From assembly GCA_031287655.1 (NCBI GenBank), contig JAITSR010000309.1:1-9901 (forward strand): a stretch of DNA of 9,901 bases, written 5' to 3'. Positions 6,197-9,901 of the stretch are shown here, piece by piece. The translations under genes were made by a program, and so were the position numbers. The notes under the pieces were generated by a model. The model did no database searches. It saw nothing but the letters and a program-made list of their open reading frames with translations, and had not been told where the DNA came from. The first letter of the stretch is position 1. Each line of letters starts with the position of its first letter. Origin of the DNA: Clostridiales bacterium (lineage in GTDB: Bacteria > Bacillota > Clostridia > WRLR01).

Positions 6197-7580
6197 CCGG
6201 ATGCGTCTTATCCTCAAGGTCGCCGAGCCCGCTGTCGATCTTATATTTTTGCGCCCGGCGGAACTTGAAGAAATTCTCCGCAACCTGCGGGAACAGCGCG
6301 TAGGACAGCACGTCCTCGTCTTGCTCGAGGTATTCTTTCATCTCCGAGCGAATCTTGTCGAGCTCCGGCGCGATCAGGTCCGCGGGGCGGCAGGTGATCG
6401 TCTCCTCGCCCTTCAGGATCGTATCCTTGACCGCCTGCGGGATCGGCGCGGGCGTCTTGCCGTATTCGCCCTTGACAAGCGCCTTGGATTCCTTTGGCAC
6501 CATCTTGTAGCGTTCGCCTGCGATCACGTTCATCACGGCCTGCGTCCCGACGATTTGGCTCGTCGGCGTCACGAGCGGCGGGAAGCCGAAGTCCTCGCGC
6601 ACGCGCGGCACCTCGCGCAGCACTTCCTCATACTGGTCGGTCTTGCCGGCCTGCTTTAGCTGCGATACGAGGTTCGAGAGCATCCCACCCGGCACCTGAT
6701 AGATCAGCGCGTTCACGTCGACGCCCATGACCTTCGCGTCGAGCAGCCCGCTTGTCAAATACCCCTCGCGAATCGGCTTGAAGTAGTCCGCGATCTGGTT
6801 CAAAAGGTCGAGGTCGAGGCCCGTGTCATACTCCGTCCCGCGCAGTGTCGCGACGAGCGGCTCCGTCGGCGGTTGGGAGGTGCCGAGCGCGAGCGGCGAG
6901 ATCGCGCAGTCCACGATGTCGCACCCGGCTTCGATCGCCTTCATATAGGTCATCGACGCGACGCCGCTCGTGTAATGCGTGTGGAGCTGGATCGGCAGCC
7001 CGACCGTTTTGAGCGCCTTTACAAGGTTGAACGCCTCATACGGCAGGAGCAGTCCGGCCATATCCTTGATGCAGATCGAGTCCGCGCCCATCTCCTTGAG
7101 CAGCTTGGCGTCTTTTACATAGATTTCCGTGTTGTGTACGGGGCTGATCGTGTAGCAGATCGTGCCCTGCGCGTGCGCCTTTTCCTTTTTGCACGCTTTG
7201 ATCGCCGTCTCGATGTTGCGCATGTCGTTCACGGCGTCGAAAATGCGGATGATGTCGATGCCGTTTGCGACGGCCTTTTCGACAAAGTACGTCACGACGT
7301 CGTCCGCGTAATGCTTATAGCCGAGCAGGTTCTGGCCTCGGAGCAGCATTTGGAGCTTCGTGTTTTTCACCTTCGCCCGGATTTTGCGCAGGCGCTCCCA
7401 AGGGTCCTCGTTCAAAAAACGCAGACAGGAGTCGAACGTCGCGCCGCCCCAGCATTCGAGCGCCTGATAACCGACCTTGTCCATCACCTCAAGGATCGGC
7501 AGCATTGTATCCGTCGTCATTCTTGTCGCGATCAGCGATTGATGCGCGTCCCGCAACACCGTTTCCATAATCTTTACCAT
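6192..7580 (-). CDS. oadA: pyruvate/oxaloacetate carboxyltransferase subunit (OadA/PycB/5S type)
   Basis: This 462-residue protein is the biotin-dependent carboxyltransferase that moves CO2 between biotin and pyruvate/oxaloacetate. It has a metal-dependent TIM barrel of the kind in oxaloacetate decarboxylase alpha, PycB and the transcarboxylase 5S subunit. Visible residues are RDAHQS (10-15, metal ligand D11), ECWGGATFD (42-50), LRGQN (80-84), the lysine expected to be carbamylated, K172 in CIKDMAG, and H200/H202 in QLHTHYTSG. QVPGGM (295-300) starts the post-barrel domain. There is no C-terminal biotinyl domain; the biotin carrier is a separate protein encoded just upstream, as in the 5S/1.3S arrangement. 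The ATG at 7580 follows GGAGGG (7586-7591) by 5 nt. Direction of the reaction and the CoA-ester partner depend on the other subunits. Confidence 0.95.
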   Translation of the reverse strand: MVKIMETVLRDAHQSLIATRMTTDTMLPILEVMDKVGYQALECWGGATFDSCLRFLNEDPWERLRKIRAKVKNTKLQMLLRGQNLLGYKHYADDVVTYFVEKAVANGIDIIRIFDAVNDMRNIETAIKACKKEKAHAQGTICYTISPVHNTEIYVKDAKLLKEMGADSICIKDMAGLLLPYEAFNLVKALKTVGLPIQLHTHYTSGVASMTYMKAIEAGCDIVDCAISPLALGTSQPPTEPLVATLRGTEYDTGLDLDLLNQIADYFKPIREGYLTSGLLDAKVMGVDVNALIYQVPGGMLSNLVSQLKQAGKTDQYEEVLREVPRVREDFGFPPLVTPTSQIVGTQAVMNVIAGERYKMVPKESKALVKGEYGKTPAPIPQAVKDTILKGEETITCRPADLIAPELDKIRSEMKEYLEQDEDVLSYALFPQVAENFFKFRRAQKYKIDSGLGDLEDKTHPV

Positions 7581-7598
7581 TCGCGCCCTCCATCCTAA

Positions 7599-7613
7599 CC
7601 CGGCGGGGCCGGG
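7599..7613 (-). other. GC hairpin between biotin carrier and oadA-type genes
   Basis: CCCGGC (7599-7604) and GCCGGG (7608-7613) form a perfect 6-bp stem with a 3-nt loop in the 44-nt gap. No T-run follows on the minus strand, so it is not a standard terminator. It could be an mRNA-processing or stability element, or a weak attenuator, setting the ratio of the flanking subunits. Function is inference. Confidence 0.5.
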
Positions 7614-7624
7614 GTCATCATTGA

Positions 7625-8053
7625 TTAACCGACGGACACCAGCACGTCGCCCGCGTTGACCGCCGCGCCCTGCGCGACGTGAATCGCCAAAACCGTCCCG
7701 TCGATCGGCGAGACGATGTCGTTTTCCATCTTCATCGCCTCAAGGACGATCACGGGCTGCGAACGTTTGACCGCCGCCCCGACGCTGACCGGGATTTTCA
7801 TGATCGTGCCCGGCATCGGGGCCGTGACGGCGGTGGAACCCGCGGGCGCGGCCGCGGCGGGCGCTGCGGCAGGCTTGGGCGCGGGGGCCGGCGCCGCGGC
7901 AGGCGCAGGAGCCGCAACCGGAGCCGCGGCGGCAATCGGAGCGGGGGCCGCTGCCGGAGCAGGGGCGGGAACCGCGGCCGCGGAACCGCCGCCGACTTCC
8001 TCGACCTCTACGTCATACGCCGTGCCGTTGACTTTTATCGTATACTTTTTCAT
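7625..8053 (-). CDS. biotin carboxyl carrier protein (1.3S/GcdC-type)
   Basis: A 142-residue biotin carrier subunit. The C-terminal biotinyl domain (about 73-142) holds the EAMKMEND signature at 105-112, so K108 is the expected biotinylated lysine. PMPGTI (79-84) and SPIDGTV (115-121) flank it as in known carriers. A short N-terminal segment MKKYTIKVNGTAYDVEVEEV is typical of the GcdC/MmdC/1.3S class. Between them lies a roughly 50-residue Ala/Pro-rich linker (24-73) that lets the biotin swing between active sites. No membrane segment is seen. The ATG at 8053 is 11 nt after GGAGG (8065-8069). Its position between the two carboxyltransferase genes indicates it shuttles the carboxyl group between them. 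Confidence 0.95.
   Translation of the reverse strand: MKKYTIKVNGTAYDVEVEEVGGGSAAAVPAPAPAAAPAPIAAAAPVAAPAPAAAPAPAPKPAAAPAAAAPAGSTAVTAPMPGTIMKIPVSVGAAVKRSQPVIVLEAMKMENDIVSPIDGTVLAIHVAQGAAVNAGDVLVSVG
7835..7984 (-). repeat. Ala/Pro-rich low-complexity linker region
   Basis: This coding stretch consists almost entirely of GCN and CCN codons and encodes runs such as AAAPAP and APAPAAAPAPAPKPAA. It lacks an exact repeat unit but is strongly low-complexity, and it produces long open frames on the opposite strand that are not genes. Such linkers vary in length between strains. Confidence 0.8.
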
Positions 8054-8091
8054 AAAACAATCTGCCTCCGTTTATAATAGGTTGTTCCCGA

Positions 8092-9645
8092 TCACAGCGG
8101 GATATTTCCGTGCTTTTTCGACGGCCGCGTCTCGCGCTTGGACGCGAGCATTTCGAGCGCGCTGATCAGCCTCGGGCGCGTTTCGGACGGGACGATCACG
8201 TCGTCCACATAACCGCGCGCCGCCGCGACATACGGGCTTGAAAACTTTTCCGTGTATTCCGCGATCTTTTCCGCCCGTGTCGCCACGGGGTCCGCCGCAT
8301 CCGCGATCTCCTTCCGGAAGATGATGTTCGCGGCCCCGTCCGGGCCCATCACGGCGATCTCGGCGCTCGGCCACGCGAACACGAGGTCCGCGCCCAAGTG
8401 CTTGCTGTTCATCGCGATATACGCGCCGCCGTAAGCTTTGCGCAAAATGACGTTGATCTTTGGCACGGTCGCCTCCGCAAACGCGTACAGCAGCTTTGCG
8501 CCATGCCGTATGATGCCGCTGTGCTCCTGCCCGACGCCGGGCAGAAACGCCGGGACGTCCGTCAGCGTGACGATGGGGATGTTGAAGCTGTCGCAAAAGC
8601 GCACAAAGCGCGCGGCTTTGTCGGAAGAATCGACGTCGAGGGAGCCCGCGAGGTGGTTCGGCTGGTTCGCGATAAAGCCGACCGTCCCGCCGTTCATCCG
8701 GCCGAAGCCGATCACGATGTTTTTTGCGAAATCCGGCTGGACTTCAAGGAAATCGCCGCCGTCGACGAGGCGCGTGAGCACGCCTTTGATGTCGTAGGCT
8801 CTGCTCGCGGAATCCGGCATCATCTCGTCAAACTCCGGGATCAGCCGGGTCAGCTCGTCCGCGCTCGGACGCACCGGCGCGTCGGAGAGGTTGTTGTCCG
8901 GCAGGAAATCCAAAAGGCGCTTTAATTCGGCAAAGCAGGCGGCCTCGTTTGCCGCGCGGAAGTGCGCGACGCCGCTTTTTGACGTATGCGTCTGCGCGCC
9001 GCCGAGCTGCTCCGCCGTGACGTTTTCGCCGGTGACGGCGGACACGACCTGCGGGCCCGTGATGAACATGTTGCCGGTCTTTTCGACGATGAAGATAAAG
9101 TCCGTGATCGCGGGGGAGTAGACCGCGCCGCCCGCGCAGGGGCCGAGGATCACGGAAATCTGCGGGATCACGCCCGAGGCGTGCGTGTTGCGCGTGAATA
9201 TTTCGCCGTATCCGAACAGCGCGTCCAGACCTTCCTCTATCCGCGCGCCGCCGGAGTCGTTCAGGCTGATGAACGGCGCGCCCATTTTGACCGCCATGTC
9301 CATCGCCTTTGTGATTTTTTTCGCGTGCATTTCCCCGAGGGAGCCGCCGATCACCGTGAAGTCCTGAGACGAGGCAAACACGAGCCTGCCGTTCACACTG
9401 CCGTAACCGACGACGACGCCGTCGCCCGGCAAGCGTTTTTTCGCCATGCCGAACTCAACCGCCCGGGACTCGACATACGCGTCCACTTCGACAAACGTAC
9501 CCGCGTCGAACAGCGCGTCGAGCCGCCCCCGCGCCGTATCCTTCCCGGCGGCGCGCTGTTTCTCGATCCTCTCGGGACCGCCGCCTTCCAAAAGCGTATT
9601 TCGCTTTTGCCGAAGGGCGGCGATCCTGTCGCTCGTTAATGACAT
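8092..9645 (-). CDS. mmdA: acyl-CoA carboxyltransferase subunit (MmdA/PccB/12S type)
   Basis: A 517-residue crotonase-fold carboxyltransferase that moves CO2 between biotin and an acyl-CoA, most likely methylmalonyl-CoA/propionyl-CoA. GKDTARGRLDALFD (34-47) is the usual N-terminal signature. SQDFTVIGGSLGE (93-105), NDSGGARIEEG (129-139) and GPCAGGAVYSPA (168-179) form the first half, with the first oxyanion loop. DVPAFLPGVGQEHSGIIRHG (363-382) and the second oxyanion loop KAYGGAYIAM (403-412) form the second. The C-terminus KKHGNIPL is the common end of this family. Length is typical. The ATG at 9645 follows GGGGTGA (9650-9656) by 4 nt. It is the first gene of the operon, 38 nt ahead of the biotin carrier gene. 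Glutaconyl-CoA or malonyl-CoA specificity cannot be excluded by eye. Confidence 0.95.
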   Translation of the reverse strand: MSLTSDRIAALRQKRNTLLEGGGPERIEKQRAAGKDTARGRLDALFDAGTFVEVDAYVESRAVEFGMAKKRLPGDGVVVGYGSVNGRLVFASSQDFTVIGGSLGEMHAKKITKAMDMAVKMGAPFISLNDSGGARIEEGLDALFGYGEIFTRNTHASGVIPQISVILGPCAGGAVYSPAITDFIFIVEKTGNMFITGPQVVSAVTGENVTAEQLGGAQTHTSKSGVAHFRAANEAACFAELKRLLDFLPDNNLSDAPVRPSADELTRLIPEFDEMMPDSASRAYDIKGVLTRLVDGGDFLEVQPDFAKNIVIGFGRMNGGTVGFIANQPNHLAGSLDVDSSDKAARFVRFCDSFNIPIVTLTDVPAFLPGVGQEHSGIIRHGAKLLYAFAEATVPKINVILRKAYGGAYIAMNSKHLGADLVFAWPSAEIAVMGPDGAANIIFRKEIADAADPVATRAEKIAEYTEKFSSPYVAAARGYVDDVIVPSETRPRLISALEMLASKRETRPSKKHGNIPL

Positions 9646-9649
9646 TTTT

Positions 9650-9700
9650 TCACCCCATTGCGTTTTTTATGTTTCGTGTAAGCGCCGGATTCATTCGCAT
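9650..9700 (-). other. possible 16-codon leader ORF upstream of mmdA
   Basis: An open frame starts with ATG at 9700, one to three bases after the predicted transcription start. It encodes MRMNPALTRNIKNAMG and stops at TGA (9650-9652), which is embedded in the GGGGTGA Shine-Dalgarno of mmdA. It has no ribosome binding site and would have to be translated leaderless. It is in a different frame from mmdA. It may well be chance. Confidence 0.2.
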
Positions 9701-9707
9701 TGCGTTT
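9656..9707. repeat. 10-bp direct repeat CATTGCGTTT in the mmdA leader
   Basis: CATTGCGTTT occurs exactly at 9656-9665 and 9698-9707, 42 bp apart (about four helical turns). The distal copy overlaps the expected transcription start and the proximal one abuts the Shine-Dalgarno. The distal copy also forms a small palindrome, CGCA-T-TGCG (9696-9704). This could be a repressor site, but two 10-mers alone are weak evidence. Confidence 0.4.
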
Positions 9708-9708
9708 G

Positions 9709-9737
9709 ATTATACCTAATTTTGGGGCGCTTTGCAA
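9709..9737 (-). promoter_or_regulatory. strong sigma-A-type promoter of the carboxylase operon
   Basis: On the minus strand, TTGCAA (9732-9737) and a perfect TATAAT (9709-9714) are separated by exactly 17 bp. Transcription should start near 9701-9703, leaving a leader of about 57 nt before mmdA. The -35 box lies only a few bases beyond the stop codon of the neighbouring pseudouridine synthase gene. No other convincing promoter was seen inside the operon. Confidence 0.75.
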
Positions 9738-9742
9738 ACATT

Positions 9743-9901
9743 TTAAGGCGAAAACAGAAACGGCTCTTTGATCCGCTCCGCCTCCGCCTTGGAGATGCGC
9801 CGCCACTGCCCGGCGGCGAGTGCGCCGAGTCTCAGGCCGCCGACCGCGACGCGCGCGAGGCCCCGGACTTCGAGCCCGACAGCGGCGAACATGCGCCGCA
9901 C
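9743..9901 (-). CDS. pseudouridine synthase, RsuA/RluB family (C-terminal part)
   Basis: The last 52 codons and TAA stop of a gene that runs off the right edge. The visible sequence starts VRRMFAAVGLEVRGLARVAV, continues GGLRLGALAAGQWRRISKAE and ends PFLFSP. This matches the end of the RsuA/RluB/RluE/RluF family (typically HQVRRM...VGxxVxxLxRxxxGxxxLGxLxxGxWRxL), enzymes that convert uridine to pseudouridine in 16S or 23S rRNA. The catalytic aspartate and S4 domain would lie outside the window, so the member and rRNA target cannot be assigned. Confidence 0.85.
   Translation of the reverse strand: MRRMFAAVGLEVRGLARVAVGGLRLGALAAGQWRRISKAEAERIKEPFLFSP

Noticed and set aside
6201..7598. Long plus-strand open frames antisense to the oadA-type gene
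   Set aside because: Compositional shadows; no recognisable motifs, while the minus frame carries all catalytic residues.
7679..8165. Two long plus-strand open frames rich in Arg/Gly or Ala over the biotin carrier gene
   Set aside because: They are reverse-strand images of the Ala/Pro linker; the minus-strand frame has the EAMKMEND biotinylation motif and a good ribosome binding site.

Overview
The window looks like chromosomal DNA from a GC-rich, anaerobic, Clostridia-like Firmicute. The GltX is the 'HIGN...LRTALYEYLIAKS' type I associate with Lachnospiraceae/Oscillospiraceae. The biotin-dependent carboxyltransferase genes and the BaiN/HI0933-type flavoprotein fit a fermentative gut bacterium. 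Shine-Dalgarno sites and sigma-A-type promoters are clear. I cannot name a genus. No rRNA, tRNA, CRISPR array, insertion sequence or phage gene was seen.

Left half, plus strand: a promoter drives gltX (glutamyl-tRNA synthetase). A 163-nt gap with a short 21-nt-period repeat and a second plausible promoter follows. Next are a DHH-family phosphoesterase of unknown substrate, a 66-nt gap made largely of degenerate AGCTAGGAA-type 9-mers, and a 693-residue methionyl-tRNA-synthetase-like class I tRNA ligase with a degraded KMSKS loop and an internal insertion.

Right half, minus strand: a very good promoter (TTGCAA, 17 bp, TATAAT) just after the end of a partial pseudouridine synthase gene starts a four-gene operon. 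Its order is carboxyltransferase subunit (MmdA/12S type), biotin carrier protein (1.3S/GcdC type), pyruvate/oxaloacetate carboxyltransferase subunit (OadA/PycB/5S type) and a FAD-dependent BaiN-like oxidoreductase. The last two genes are separated by 5 nt. The operon meets the plus-strand block tail to tail at about 4796-4878.

The three carboxylase genes supply both half-reactions and the biotin carrier of a transcarboxylase, but no membrane beta/gamma decarboxylase subunit is present. The most economical reading is a soluble methylmalonyl-CoA:pyruvate-type transcarboxylase, or a sodium-pump decarboxylase whose membrane part lies elsewhere. The points most worth a second look are this operon composition, the unusual MetRS-like protein, the 9-mer array at its start, and an 18-bp tandem repeat spanning the stop/start junction of the last two operon genes. 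I see no strong evidence for a wholly novel system.
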